The notes: generated from the sequence alone by a model not told the origin. DNA of 62,772 nucleotides from Enterobacter asburiae (GCF_021440515.1 NZ_JAKCMV010000008.1:90548-153319); one strand, 5' to 3'; counted from the stretch's first letter, positions 24,994 through 34,690 are shown. Numbers and translations are program-made.

Positions 24994-27165
24994 TCAGTGC
25001 AATAACCTCTGTAGCGCCATCCGGGCTTTTTCCTGCACATCGTGCGGATTCTGGTACTCGATATTCTCAATCGCCCGGGTATACAGCGCGACCAGCCAGT
25101 CATACACGTAAACCGTTGCCGCGTGTACAGGCTGCTCTCCCAGTCGCGTCAGGCGCGGGGTTGCGCTATCCACGACCGGCGTCACAAAGATGGCCTGACC
25201 TTTACGCACCCGGCTTGCGGGGCGTCCGGAAATTTCCGCGTGGTCATACCCCAGCCAGCCGATAAAGTTGCCCATTACCGCGTGGAGCTGCGCCGCGCTG
25301 CTCTTATCGGTCTCGACAATCTGGTGCAGCTGCTGCGGCAGATCCAGACGGTAGCTGCTGGTCACCAGCACGTCCGCAACCTGCTGCAACACGGCAGGCT
25401 CCAGCCCTAAGCGGGCGGCCGCGGCGTCGTTACGGCTCCACTGACGCAGGTGATTGATCCACACCTTATGCGCGAGCCGGGCTTTGTCTTTGGTCTGGAA
25501 TAGCCCGTGATTTTCCGGGCTATTTTCAGCGAACAGGTCGATAACGTCGGTGAACAGGCCATTGACCTGCTCTTCGCGAGGCTGCTGGACAGCCAGCAGC
25601 GTTTCGAAGGCTTTTAACGGCGGAAGCAGGCCTTCGAGCAGCTCGCCGTGACGCGCGGCGCTGGCTTGCAGCATTCGCACCATGCTCTCAGCCTGGGCGC
25701 GTTTTGCTGCGGGATCCTGCGCCGCCGGGGCGTAAGAGTGCATCAGCGACGCCAGCTCCTGCTGCAACAGCGTTTTCAGCGTGCGCAGGCGTGCCTGACG
25801 CTGCGCGGGTAAGGTGGCCTGAGAGAGCCACTCCACCATGCGCTGCATGCTGTGCCTGTCCAGCGCCTGCAAGGTTCCCCAGCGCTGTCCGGGCTTGCCG
25901 AGCAGGTGCTGTACCGCCTCGTCGAGATTCTGTTTGGTGGTAAAGCGCGCGTCGTGCGGGGTAATCGCCCAGACCAGCCCCGGCAGGGCCGACTCAACGG
26001 AGGGCTGCGTTTCTTTTACCCAGTTAAGCAGCATATTTGCCGTTTTCGCCGTCTGTTCGTGCCCGGCGGTGGCGTTGCAGATAACCAGCACGTCCGGCTG
26101 AAGCTGCTGGCGGTAGTGCTCCAGCAGCCACAGGCATTTTGCCTGGGTTAACAGCGGCGTCGTGCTGTCGCTGAGGGCGGGGATATCAATGATATCCACG
26201 TCGTCCAGTACGCCGTTTTCGGCCGGGAGCACCAGCTCGCGGGTCAGAAAGGCAAGAACATCCACCGGCAGGCTGACGGCGTTGAGCATGTCGCCGTTGC
26301 TGAGCGGGTGAAGCAGGGTCTCCTGCGCGTCGGGCAGCGTGAAGTCCCCATGGGTCAGGAAGCCTTCACCCGGCAGGCCGAAATTGTCCACCAGCAGGCT
26401 GAGCGGTGCGGCCAGCTCCCGTGCGTGGCTGGTCTGGTGCAGCACGTGCGCCAGCTTCAGCCACTGCTGCGTCAGCTCCTGCTGTTCGCCCCACAGCAGG
26501 GACCAGACGCTGGCGCGGGTGCTAAGATCCAGCGACGGCACCAGCAGGGCAAACTGGTGCCACAGGGCGTCGTCGATTTGCTGTCTGGCACCCGGCACCG
26601 TGCTTTGCCAGAAGCGTGCAATGGTGCCCACCTCCTGCGCGGTAATGCCGGGAACGCCCTGAGGCTGGCGCAGCGCGCGCCATTTCTCCAGGCGGGTTTC
26701 AATAACCGCTTTGTCCACCGGGCGGATCTGCGGATGCAGCGTGGTGCGGGCAATAAACAGCTGCACCAGCTCGGCTTCCGTGACCAGGCTCAGGCGCAGC
26801 GGGAAGGCATCATCGGCAATATCGCGGCTTTCGCGGGTAAAGCGAACCGCCATGTTGGTCAGGGCGTGGCCGGGGTTGATATGGGCAAAATAGTCAAAGG
26901 TCCGCTGTCCCGGCGATACGTTCAGGCGACCGTTGCCGCTGCCGCACAGGGAGGCCAGCAGGTGCGCCTTTGCCGCCTGGGAATGACCGTACAGGCCGAT
27001 ACTGCTGCGGCTCAACAGCGCCCGATCGATGGCCTGTTCCCGCGCCTGGGCGGCGTTCAGCCGGGCCAGCAGGGCGTCGGCGTCGTTATCCAGAACGGGG
27101 GCGTGCTGGCGCGTGTCGTTGATCCACTCGATTAACGCCTGAGTGGTGGCAGTCGTCGCAGTCAT
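24994..27165 (-). CDS. srfC: SrfC-family protein with degenerate P-loop
   Basis: A 723-residue protein of the SrfC family (called a putative virulence factor in Salmonella). Near the N-terminus, IGLYGHSQAAKAH (residues 56-68) looks like a Walker A loop in which the last Gly and the Ser/Thr are Ala, so nucleotide binding may be altered. Further on is a stretch with GLVWAITPHDARF, reminiscent of a GTPase-like NKxD region without the motif. Most of the rest is predicted helical. Its ATG overlaps the srfB stop by four bases. A role with SrfA and SrfB is likely; the molecular activity is unknown. Confidence 0.85.
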   Translation of the reverse strand: MTATTATTQALIEWINDTRQHAPVLDNDADALLARLNAAQAREQAIDRALLSRSSIGLYGHSQAAKAHLLASLCGSGNGRLNVSPGQRTFDYFAHINPGHALTNMAVRFTRESRDIADDAFPLRLSLVTEAELVQLFIARTTLHPQIRPVDKAVIETRLEKWRALRQPQGVPGITAQEVGTIARFWQSTVPGARQQIDDALWHQFALLVPSLDLSTRASVWSLLWGEQQELTQQWLKLAHVLHQTSHARELAAPLSLLVDNFGLPGEGFLTHGDFTLPDAQETLLHPLSNGDMLNAVSLPVDVLAFLTRELVLPAENGVLDDVDIIDIPALSDSTTPLLTQAKCLWLLEHYRQQLQPDVLVICNATAGHEQTAKTANMLLNWVKETQPSVESALPGLVWAITPHDARFTTKQNLDEAVQHLLGKPGQRWGTLQALDRHSMQRMVEWLSQATLPAQRQARLRTLKTLLQQELASLMHSYAPAAQDPAAKRAQAESMVRMLQASAARHGELLEGLLPPLKAFETLLAVQQPREEQVNGLFTDVIDLFAENSPENHGLFQTKDKARLAHKVWINHLRQWSRNDAAAARLGLEPAVLQQVADVLVTSSYRLDLPQQLHQIVETDKSSAAQLHAVMGNFIGWLGYDHAEISGRPASRVRKGQAIFVTPVVDSATPRLTRLGEQPVHAATVYVYDWLVALYTRAIENIEYQNPHDVQEKARMALQRLLH

Positions 27166-30143
27166 TTCAGGTATACGCTCCCGCTGTCGATCCAGTAGTG
27201 GCTACCGCTATGACGGCGATCGGCCAGGGTATTCAGTTTAAAGGTTAAGGCATCTGCCGGAACCGGCGTACCGTCCTGTAGCCAGGCATCGCTCAGTTCG
27301 AAGGCTTCCGGGCCTTCCTGCTTCGTGCCGCCGCGCAGCTTAAGGCGCACGTTCAGCACCCCGTCCCCGGCGATGGATTTCGCCAGCTCGGCGGAGTTGA
27401 TGCTCAGGGTATAAAGCGGCGTGGCGGGCCATCGCGCGTTCGCCAGCTGGCGGAAACCGAGCGTGACGTTACCGCGCAGCGGGAAGTGCAGGCGCGCATC
27501 GAGCTTCGCGCCGGGTTTATCCAGATCGATATCCTGATACCAGACGTTCTCGTCGCGCAGGGTATTCACCGTATTATCCAGCACGCCGAGGTAGCGCACG
27601 GTGGAGTAGGCACCGATATCTGCCGCTTTAAAGTTAAAGCGCGGCAGGCGTAAATCGAGCGCCAGGCTGCACAGCATTGCGCCCACCGCGGCGGTTGATT
27701 TCGGGTTGCCAATGCGGCCCTGCTGGCTGAACGGATACCACTCATGCACCTGGTATTTATCCAGCCAGACGATACGGTTCACCGGCACCGGCTGAAGATG
27801 GCGAATCAGCGCCTGCACGCCCGGCAGGCAGCCCGGTCGACCGGTGATCAGCAGGATGTCGCAGCCGTAATGGGAGATCGCCTCGCACACCGCGTGGAGC
27901 GGAGCCGTGAGGGTAAACTGCCCGGCGAGCATCGCGTCCTGCATCTCGCGGAAATTGACGTGCAGCGGCACGGCGAACAGATCGAAGGCTTCAGAGCCCG
28001 CGGGCAGCGCGTGGTCGATGGCCTGTTGCAGATAGTTCATCACGTTGCGGGTCGGCTTCTGGCTCAGCAGATCGCCAAAGGTGGCGTGTAGTCCGGCCAG
28101 CGGATCGTCGATATCGCTGGACTCCCAGGCCGCGAGAATAGCGTGACCGACGGGCATAAAGAGTTGAAGCGCCGTCTGCTGGCGCAGCACCGCCTGCGTA
28201 TCGATACGCCCGGAATCGCCAAACAGCGAGGCCATCAGCAGTGAGGCGTCCGCAATCCCGGACTTTTGCAGCTGGGTTTGCAGGGCGGGCAGCACGTAGC
28301 GCTGGATAACGTCCAGCAGGGTGTCATCCCCCGCAACCTTAAAGCCCTCGCGGAACAGCAGCTTAGGTGTGATTTTGACGTTATTACCGGAGCCGTCGTC
28401 AAGCTGATAGTGGACGATCGCCATATCCGTCGTGCCGCCGCCAATATCGATGGAGGCGACGCGCAGGGCGCGACCTGGCTGAACGCCCGGCTCTGGCGCT
28501 CTGTCCGGACGGGCGAGGGACGCGAAGAAGGCTTCCGTCTGCCCGCCGAAATGCGAAATGGCTTCGTTGTAGAGCCACACCAGCTGGCCGCAGCTGGCTT
28601 CGTCCCACTCCATCTGGATCTCCGGGACCGGAACCACGCTCTTTTCCTGCTGCTTGCGGCTGGCAAAATCTTCATCCTGCGGGTGCCAGCCCATGGCTTT
28701 CCAGACGATAGCAATGGCTTCAAACATGCGGCGGCGGAAGATCTCACGCTCCTGCTTTGGCATTGCCGACGGCAGGGTCAGGATCAGGGTGCGAAGCTGG
28801 CGGGGCGAGGCCGGGAAGCCGAGGCGCAGACGGGTTGCCACGCTGTTGATCTGCCCCAGCGCCTGCGCCAGCAGCTCGCACAGCATGTGGGTCATCAGCG
28901 TGCTGCGGCTGTACTGCGGCGAGAAGACCGGCAGACGTTCGTCCTGCGGTAGAGTAAACAGCGGCTCGCCGTCGTCGTTCATCAGGTTCATCAGCGGGAA
29001 CGCGGTGGCTAAGGGTTCACGCTGGGTTTTGCCGTTCATCTGGCTAAAGCGCCAGTCCTGCACCACCGGGGTTTCATCCCACAGATAGCGGCGGGGACTT
29101 GAGATCCCGCTGTTGCCTTCCGTTCCCAGGCGCTGCATCGCCAGCTTGCGGGCTTCATCGCCCACGCGCACGATGGACGGCCAGACGAAGGCATCTTCAC
29201 GCCCGCTTTCCACCGAGAAGTGCTGCTTGCCAAAACGCGCCTCGGAGAATTCAAGGCGGCTGGTGAAGAGCGGTTCGTTGAGGAACTGCGGCTCGCTTAA
29301 CGAGCGCACCTGTAGCTCGGCGGTCTGGCGCAGGCCGTCGTTGGCATCCCCGTGATCTTCAACGATCACGCCGCAGGTGTGCGTATTGCCCACGTCGAGG
29401 ATCAGATCCACCGGAATGGCAGGAGTGCTCAGAGTGTGGGTGACAAATTTTACTTCCGGCACGCTGAGCTGTTCGCCGAGCATCGTCAGCAGGTTGAGCC
29501 AGTGCGCCTGATACTCAAAGCTGCGCATCGCCTGCTGGAGATCGCGCTCGGAACGGTTCTCAACGCCGGTGGCGAACTGGCTAAAGGCCTCGCGCAGCCA
29601 GCCGTCGATCCAGGTCTGATCGAGGAAGCTCGCCACTTCGTCATCGCGCCAGGCCAGCGCAAAACGGGTGCCGTTGAGGATATCGTTTTCCACGGGCGAG
29701 AGCGCGGAGGTGGCGTGTCCGGCAATCTGGCTGTCGAGGGCGAAGGTGACGCGATGGGTGTTTCCGGCGCCGTCAGGGGCATCGAGCCTGCGCACCTGAA
29801 CGCGCGCCCAGTTGTCCGGGCCGTCCACAAAGGTACGCGGCGGGTTAAAGCGCAGGAAAGGCACCGGAAGCCACACGCCGTCGAGCACGTTCAGTGACTG
29901 AAGCAGCGGTATTGTGCTTTCGGGCTTCACCACTTCCGGCTGTGCGCCGCCCGCGCCGGGGAGCGTATAGCGGCCGTTGACCAGGTCGAAATCCAGACGC
30001 AGCAGGGGGCCGTTTGCCGTTTTGCGCACGAACCGACCGTGGCTGGCGGTATCCTGCGGGGTCAGGCCAAAATCCAGAAACTGCACGCCGCTGTTGGCAA
30101 TGAGCGTGACGCTCTGTTTGTAGTCGCAAAGAGTTACCAGCAT
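27162..30143 (-). CDS. srfB: SrfB-family actin/Hsp70-like ATPase
   Basis: A ~993-residue protein of the SrfB family. Two signature loops of the actin/Hsp70/sugar-kinase fold are plain: DVGNTHTC near residues 250-257 (phosphate 1) and DIGGGTTDMA near 565-574 (phosphate 2), spaced much wider than in Hsp70, so a large insertion splits the fold. No signal peptide or membrane helix. I chose the ATG at 30143, four bases after the srfA stop and ~10 bases after AGGTG; an ATG at 30155 overlapping srfA is the alternative. Coupled to both neighbours. Confidence 0.87.
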   Translation of the reverse strand: MLVTLCDYKQSVTLIANSGVQFLDFGLTPQDTASHGRFVRKTANGPLLRLDFDLVNGRYTLPGAGGAQPEVVKPESTIPLLQSLNVLDGVWLPVPFLRFNPPRTFVDGPDNWARVQVRRLDAPDGAGNTHRVTFALDSQIAGHATSALSPVENDILNGTRFALAWRDDEVASFLDQTWIDGWLREAFSQFATGVENRSERDLQQAMRSFEYQAHWLNLLTMLGEQLSVPEVKFVTHTLSTPAIPVDLILDVGNTHTCGVIVEDHGDANDGLRQTAELQVRSLSEPQFLNEPLFTSRLEFSEARFGKQHFSVESGREDAFVWPSIVRVGDEARKLAMQRLGTEGNSGISSPRRYLWDETPVVQDWRFSQMNGKTQREPLATAFPLMNLMNDDGEPLFTLPQDERLPVFSPQYSRSTLMTHMLCELLAQALGQINSVATRLRLGFPASPRQLRTLILTLPSAMPKQEREIFRRRMFEAIAIVWKAMGWHPQDEDFASRKQQEKSVVPVPEIQMEWDEASCGQLVWLYNEAISHFGGQTEAFFASLARPDRAPEPGVQPGRALRVASIDIGGGTTDMAIVHYQLDDGSGNNVKITPKLLFREGFKVAGDDTLLDVIQRYVLPALQTQLQKSGIADASLLMASLFGDSGRIDTQAVLRQQTALQLFMPVGHAILAAWESSDIDDPLAGLHATFGDLLSQKPTRNVMNYLQQAIDHALPAGSEAFDLFAVPLHVNFREMQDAMLAGQFTLTAPLHAVCEAISHYGCDILLITGRPGCLPGVQALIRHLQPVPVNRIVWLDKYQVHEWYPFSQQGRIGNPKSTAAVGAMLCSLALDLRLPRFNFKAADIGAYSTVRYLGVLDNTVNTLRDENVWYQDIDLDKPGAKLDARLHFPLRGNVTLGFRQLANARWPATPLYTLSINSAELAKSIAGDGVLNVRLKLRGGTKQEGPEAFELSDAWLQDGTPVPADALTFKLNTLADRRHSGSHYWIDSGSVYLK

Positions 30144-30147
30144 AGGA

Positions 30148-31482
30148 TCATGCACCTGCTTTTTTGAACGTCAAAGGAACGACGGTGTTGGCGTCATAGC
30201 GCGCGCTGCACTCGGCCACGTCGCTGGTGCCTGCTTTACAGGCAATTTCAGGCATCGGGTAGCGTGAACCGTCGGTGCAGCGGGCGTTGCCGCGGGTTTT
30301 AATCATCAGTTCACCGTTGCTGTGTAACCCGGAGAAGACCTCGGTGCGACAGACGATATTGTCGCCGTGGACCACGCGGGCAATGCCCTTGTTGTTCTGG
30401 ATCTGGTAGCGCAGCGACGGCGGCTTGCCGGTGACCGGGTCTTTTACGTCCAGAATCGCGCGCCAGGTGCCGTTAAGGAATTTGGTTGACCCGGCTTTCA
30501 CCTGACCGGCCTCCATCACCATCGCGTCTTTAGGAATAGCGGCAATCACCACGGCGGCGGGCTCAGGCTCTGGCTCTTTGGTTTTTGCGACCACGACTTC
30601 AGCCTGATGCAGCGGCAGGGTCATCGCCAGCGGCTCAACGGTTTTCACCAGCGGCGGGGCAATGGCGACAGGGGCAGGCGCGGGCGCAGCGTCGGGCTGT
30701 GCGGAAGGCGCAGAGGCCGGCCACAGCAGCGGAGTCGCGACGGCGGCGACAATCACGGCGGCAACCGGGAGCGACCAGAGCGGCACGCGGCGTTTTTTCG
30801 CCACGATAACCGGGGTCGGAGCGGGTTCTTCAACCGGCGGCACTGAGACCGGCGCAGGCTCTGGCTCGTACAAATCGTCCTGCGTGATGCGCACAACCGT
30901 TGCCGGAGTTATAAGCGGCTCGTCGGCCTGCTCAAAGGTAATGGTCTGCTCAGGCTCGGGTTCAGGATCGTCAATCGGTACGGGGGCAGGCTCGGGAATA
31001 AGGGATTCGCGCAGGCAGTCGAGCACGTCGTCGCGGGCGTTCTCGTTCAGATTCACAAAGCCCCAGAAGCAGATAACCGGTTTGCCGTCTATCAGAAAGA
31101 GGAAGTTTTCACCGGGGAACTGGAACGCTTTAGAGAGCAGGGAGCCAAACAGCTGCTGTGCGGTTTTAGGCGACTGAAGGCATTTTTTACTCAGCGACTC
31201 AACGCTTGCGAGGGTGTTTTCCAGATAGCGCAGGGCGCGGAAGCGGGCGTCTTCATCTGCCGCTTTCCAGCTGGTCACCGCCCCTTCAAGCGGGGAGTAC
31301 CAGTCGACGCGATCGCCGCCGTCGTTGACCTGAGGGATCGCCAGGCAATCCACAATGGACTGCTGCTTGCGCAGACGAAGCGCTTCACGGATTTGCAACG
31401 CTGATTCAAAAACGGCCTGTCCGCCGCCGCCAACGGCCTGAAAATCATCCAGATTACCGCTGCGTAAAAGAGTTTTTGCCAC
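30148..31482 (-). CDS. srfA: SrfA-family membrane-anchored protein
   Basis: A 444-residue protein and the first gene of srfA-srfB-srfC. A soluble N-terminal part (~1-160) is joined by a Pro/Glu-rich linker to one membrane helix (about residues 232-254, after AKKRRVP). A second Ala/Pro linker then leads to a C-terminal domain with four cysteines, probably periplasmic with disulfides. This type II topology would let a cytoplasmic SrfB-SrfC unit signal or push across the inner membrane. The start is GTG. The operon divides ortT from ydcY, which are close neighbours in E. coli. Confidence 0.83.
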   Translation of the reverse strand: MAKTLLRSGNLDDFQAVGGGGQAVFESALQIREALRLRKQQSIVDCLAIPQVNDGGDRVDWYSPLEGAVTSWKAADEDARFRALRYLENTLASVESLSKKCLQSPKTAQQLFGSLLSKAFQFPGENFLFLIDGKPVICFWGFVNLNENARDDVLDCLRESLIPEPAPVPIDDPEPEPEQTITFEQADEPLITPATVVRITQDDLYEPEPAPVSVPPVEEPAPTPVIVAKKRRVPLWSLPVAAVIVAAVATPLLWPASAPSAQPDAAPAPAPVAIAPPLVKTVEPLAMTLPLHQAEVVVAKTKEPEPEPAAVVIAAIPKDAMVMEAGQVKAGSTKFLNGTWRAILDVKDPVTGKPPSLRYQIQNNKGIARVVHGDNIVCRTEVFSGLHSNGELMIKTRGNARCTDGSRYPMPEIACKAGTSDVAECSARYDANTVVPLTFKKAGA

Positions 31483-31764
31483 GATTTGGTCCCATAGACT
31501 TCTTCACACGCTTACTGTAACGAAACGCAGAAGCAACCAAACGGAGGAAGAGAGGCTAAAAGCGGGGATTTCTTACGGCATTGACAGCGACGGTTGTGCT
31601 TGACGAATAATGGCACTTAAGGCAAATCAACTTTCGCACGCTGACTGCAAAACCAGCGAAAAATACTGCTTTAGAATAACCTGATAGTGTTTCGTTATTT
31701 GCCAGCGCAAATGGCCTGTGCTGTTATTACTGTCCACTATAATAAAACCGAAAGGGTTATAACC

Positions 31765-33363
31765 ATGTCTACAGGGAAAACGCTGCTCGCGCTGGCGCTG
31801 AGCACTCTTCTTCCGGCAAGTGCCGCATGGGCGGCGAACAGCGACACCATCATCTACTGCTCAGAGGCCTCGCCCGAGTCGTTCAACCCGCAGATTGCCA
31901 GCTCCGGCCCGTCCTTTGTGGCCAGCTCCCAGGTACTTTATAACCGTCTGATTAATTTTGATCCGGTGAAAAACACCCCGGTGCCGTCGCTGGCGGAATC
32001 CTGGACCATTTCCCCGGACGGCAAGACGTATACCTTTGCGCTGCGCAAAGGGGTGAAGTTCAACAGCAATAAATTCTTCAAACCGACCCGCGACTTTAAT
32101 GCCGATGACGTTATTTTCTCCGTCATGCGTCAGAAAGACCCTAAGCACCCGTATCACAACGTGTCGCAGGGGAATTACGAATACTTTAACGACGTCGGGC
32201 TGGATAAGCTGATTCAGGACGTTAAAAAGGTCGACGATTATCACGTCCAGTTTACCCTGAGCGAGCCGAATGCCGCCTTCCTCGCCGACTGGGGGATGGA
32301 TTTTGCCTCTATCCTGTCGGCTGAATACGCCGACCAGATGTTGAAAAAGGGTACGCCGGAAAACGTGGATACCTGGCCGATTGGTTCCGGGCCGTACGTG
32401 CTGCAACAGTACAAGGTGGATTCGCTGATCCGCTACGTGGCGAACCCGAACTACTGGGATGGCGCGGTGCCGACCAAACACCTGATCTTCTCCATCACGC
32501 CAAACGTGGAAACGCGTCTGGCGAAGCTACAAACCAACGAGTGCCAGATTATTCCCGCGCCGTCGCCGGTACAGTTTGACGTAATCAAGAAAAACAAAGA
32601 CCTGACCCTGCATTCGGTTGATGCGCTGAACGTCGGCTATCTGGCGTTTAACACCGAGAAAAAACCGTTCGATAACGTGCTGGTGCGTCAGGCGCTGAAC
32701 TACGCGACCGACAAAAAGGCGATCGTGAACGCCGTGTTTATGGGCTCCGGTACGGTAGCAAAATCGCCGATCCCGCCGAACATGCTGGGCTATAACAAAG
32801 ATTTGCAGGACTACAGCTACGATCCTGACAAAGCGAAGGCGCTGCTGAAGCAGGCCGGGCTGGAGAAGGGCGCGGAAGTGACGCTGTGGTCGATGCCGGT
32901 GCAGCGTCCGTATAACCCGAACTCGCGCCGTATCGCCGAGATGATCCAGAGCGACTGGGCGAAAGTGGGCGTGAAGGCCAAAATTGTCTCCTACGAGTGG
33001 GGCGAGTACCTCTCAGGAATGCGTAAGGGCGAGCACGACTCGGCGCTGTTTGGCTGGATGTCCGACAACGGCGACCCGGATAACTTTGCCGACGTGCTGC
33101 TCGGCTGCAACAGCATCAAGACCGGCTCCAACGCCGCGCGCTGGTGTGACAAGGGTTACGATGAGCTGGTGCAAAAAGCTAAACTGACCAGCACCCCGGC
33201 CGACCGCGCGAAGCTCTACGGCCAGGCGCAGGAGATTTTCTACCAGCAGGCGCCGTGGATTGCGCTTGCAAACGGCAAGACCTTCTACGCCACGCGCAGT
33301 AATATTACCGGCTACAGCGTGAGCCTGATGGGGAGTGATTTCTCGAAGGCGAAGCTGAACTGA
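31765..33363 (+). CDS. Peptide-type ABC transporter substrate-binding protein
   Basis: Periplasmic binding protein of the SBP_bac_5 family (DppA/OppA-like), 532 residues, with a signal peptide ending AWA-AN. Family phrases such as FNADDVIFS and YNPNSRRIAEM are visible. Many matches to DppA suggest binding of dipeptides or haem-like ligands. No permease or ATPase genes lie nearby, so it would borrow another transporter such as Dpp. I chose the ATG at 31765, with AAAGGG before it; the frame extends 26 codons upstream. Divergent from srfA. Confidence 0.9.
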   Translation: MSTGKTLLALALSTLLPASAAWAANSDTIIYCSEASPESFNPQIASSGPSFVASSQVLYNRLINFDPVKNTPVPSLAESWTISPDGKTYTFALRKGVKFNSNKFFKPTRDFNADDVIFSVMRQKDPKHPYHNVSQGNYEYFNDVGLDKLIQDVKKVDDYHVQFTLSEPNAAFLADWGMDFASILSAEYADQMLKKGTPENVDTWPIGSGPYVLQQYKVDSLIRYVANPNYWDGAVPTKHLIFSITPNVETRLAKLQTNECQIIPAPSPVQFDVIKKNKDLTLHSVDALNVGYLAFNTEKKPFDNVLVRQALNYATDKKAIVNAVFMGSGTVAKSPIPPNMLGYNKDLQDYSYDPDKAKALLKQAGLEKGAEVTLWSMPVQRPYNPNSRRIAEMIQSDWAKVGVKAKIVSYEWGEYLSGMRKGEHDSALFGWMSDNGDPDNFADVLLGCNSIKTGSNAARWCDKGYDELVQKAKLTSTPADRAKLYGQAQEIFYQQAPWIALANGKTFYATRSNITGYSVSLMGSDFSKAKLN

Positions 33364-33370
33364 TGTTTTT

Positions 33371-33443
33371 GCCGGGTGGCGGCTACGCCTTACCCGGCCT
33401 ACATTTGGCACCCGTAGGCCCGGTAAGCGCAGCGCCACCGGGC
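33371..33443. repeat. REP/BIME palindromic element
   Basis: Two REP units in opposite orientation, GCCGGGTGGCGGCTACGCC and the reverse (GGCGCTGCGCTTACC-type), after the binding-protein gene. Typical of enterobacterial 3' ends. Confidence 0.88.
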
Positions 33444-33462
33444 AAAACAAAAAGGAGTGACA

Positions 33463-33696
33463 ATGTCACATTTAACCGACGTAACCGCCCGTGTCGATGC
33501 CGCTATCGAAGAGAGCGTGATTGCCCATATGAATGAACTGCTGATTGAGCTAAGCGAAGACGCGGAGCTGAGTCGTGAAGATCGCTACACCCAGCAGCAG
33601 CGCCTGCGTACCGCAATTTCCCATCACGGCAAGCAGCATAAGGAAGAGATGGAAGCGCGTCAGGAGCAGCTGACGAAGGGTGGCGTGATCCTTTAA
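33463..33696 (+). CDS. ydcY: DUF2526 protein YdcY
   Basis: A 77-residue, charged helical protein almost identical to E. coli YdcY (MSHL..TARVDAAIEESVIAH). AAGGAG precedes the ATG at 33463. Function unknown. The 3' end overlaps the ydcZ stop region by four bases on the other strand. Confidence 0.94.
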   Translation: MSHLTDVTARVDAAIEESVIAHMNELLIELSEDAELSREDRYTQQQRLRTAISHHGKQHKEEMEARQEQLTKGGVIL

Positions 33697-34142
33697 AACT
33701 GGCGCCTGGCGACCAGCCACGCGCCCACCACCAGCATTACCGCGCCGCACACCGGGCCAATTAAGGCCCGCAGCGGAACGCCGTGGCTTCTCAGCACGTC
33801 CATCACCAGGCCGCCGATAAGCTGGCTGGCGACAAGCACCGCAATGGTGGTCGCCGCGCCCACGTTTTGATAGCCGCTGATGCTGGCAAAGACAAAAAAC
33901 GATCCCAGCAGGCCGGGGATCAGCGTCCACCAGCGTATCGTGGAGGCCAGTTCGCTAAATCCGCCAACCCCCTGTTTGATCAGTAAAATGCTGACGAACA
34001 GCACAATCCCCACCAGCGAGTTCAGCAGCATGGCGATAAGAATGGTCGAGGAGGACTGGGTGATGCGCACCATTAAGGTGTTTTGCACCACCAGGCCGAT
34101 ACCGGCCGCTACCAGAAAAGCCAGCGTCAGTGATTGATTCAT
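33693..34142 (-). CDS. ydcZ: DMT-type membrane protein YdcZ (DUF606)
   Basis: A 149-residue inner-membrane protein with four or five helices of the DUF606/EamA-like transporter family. It matches E. coli YdcZ. Its ATG overlaps the mnaT stop by four bases, so MnaT and YdcZ are made together; a link to export of an acetylated compound is possible but unproven. Confidence 0.93.
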   Translation of the reverse strand: MNQSLTLAFLVAAGIGLVVQNTLMVRITQSSSTILIAMLLNSLVGIVLFVSILLIKQGVGGFSELASTIRWWTLIPGLLGSFFVFASISGYQNVGAATTIAVLVASQLIGGLVMDVLRSHGVPLRALIGPVCGAVMLVVGAWLVARRQF

Positions 34143-34657
34143 GGGATGGCGTCCGGATCGGCGCGCTCGTCAAGCTGCAACTGCATAAAAGTTAAATCCA
34201 GCCAGCGGCCAAACTTGGTGCCAACCTGCGGCATCTGGCCCGTGGTCACAAACCCCAGCGTTTCATGCAGATGAATAGACGCGTGGTTTTGCGCTTCAAT
34301 CCCGGCGACCATCACGTGTTTGCCGATGTTTCGCGCTTCAATAATCAGCGCTTTCATCAGTTGGCGGCCAATGCCCTTTCCCTGATGGTCCGGGTGAACG
34401 TAGACCGAGTGCTCAACCGTATGGCGAAAACCGTCGAACGCCCGCCAGTCGCCGAACGAGGCGTAGCCCGTCACCACGCCGTTTTCTTCACTCACCAGCA
34501 CCGGGTAGCCTACCAGCGTGCGCGCCTCAAACCAGGCGACACGGTTGTCGGTATCCACGGTTTTATCGTTCCAGATTGCGGCCGTGTGCAGGACCGCGTG
34601 GTTATAAATTTCACCGATAGCGGCGCAGTCTTCTTTGCTGGCGTGACGGATTAACAT
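34139..34657 (-). CDS. mnaT: L-amino acid N-acetyltransferase MnaT
   Basis: GNAT-family acetyltransferase (172 residues) that acetylates methionine sulfoximine, methionine sulfone and related amino acids. The acetyl-CoA loop QGKGIGRQL is visible near residue 90. The sequence is close to E. coli MnaT/YncA. I chose the ATG at 34657 (MLIRHAS); the upstream frame extension has no support. Divergent from the XRE-cupin regulator, with which it shares operators CACTATAGTA. Confidence 0.94.
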   Translation of the reverse strand: MLIRHASKEDCAAIGEIYNHAVLHTAAIWNDKTVDTDNRVAWFEARTLVGYPVLVSEENGVVTGYASFGDWRAFDGFRHTVEHSVYVHPDHQGKGIGRQLMKALIIEARNIGKHVMVAGIEAQNHASIHLHETLGFVTTGQMPQVGTKFGRWLDLTFMQLQLDERADPDAIP

Positions 34658-34680
34658 GGTGGGCCTCTGAATGTATTGTT

Positions 34681-34690
34681 CACTATAGTA
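34681..34690. promoter_or_regulatory. Candidate operator before mnaT (first copy)
   Basis: CACTATAGTA, a near-palindrome, recurs exactly at 34790-34799, so one copy lies beside each of the two divergent genes. A binding site for the XRE-cupin regulator is the simplest reading. Confidence 0.5.

Noticed and set aside
26308..30100. Several forward-strand frames antisense to srfB and srfC
   Set aside because: Low-complexity Gln/Arg/Gly-rich translations without motifs, fully explained as shadows of the Srf genes.
33371..33443. Palindromic repeats after several genes considered as CRISPR repeats
   Set aside because: Only paired, inverted units after genes with no regular spacers; they match REP/BIME elements.
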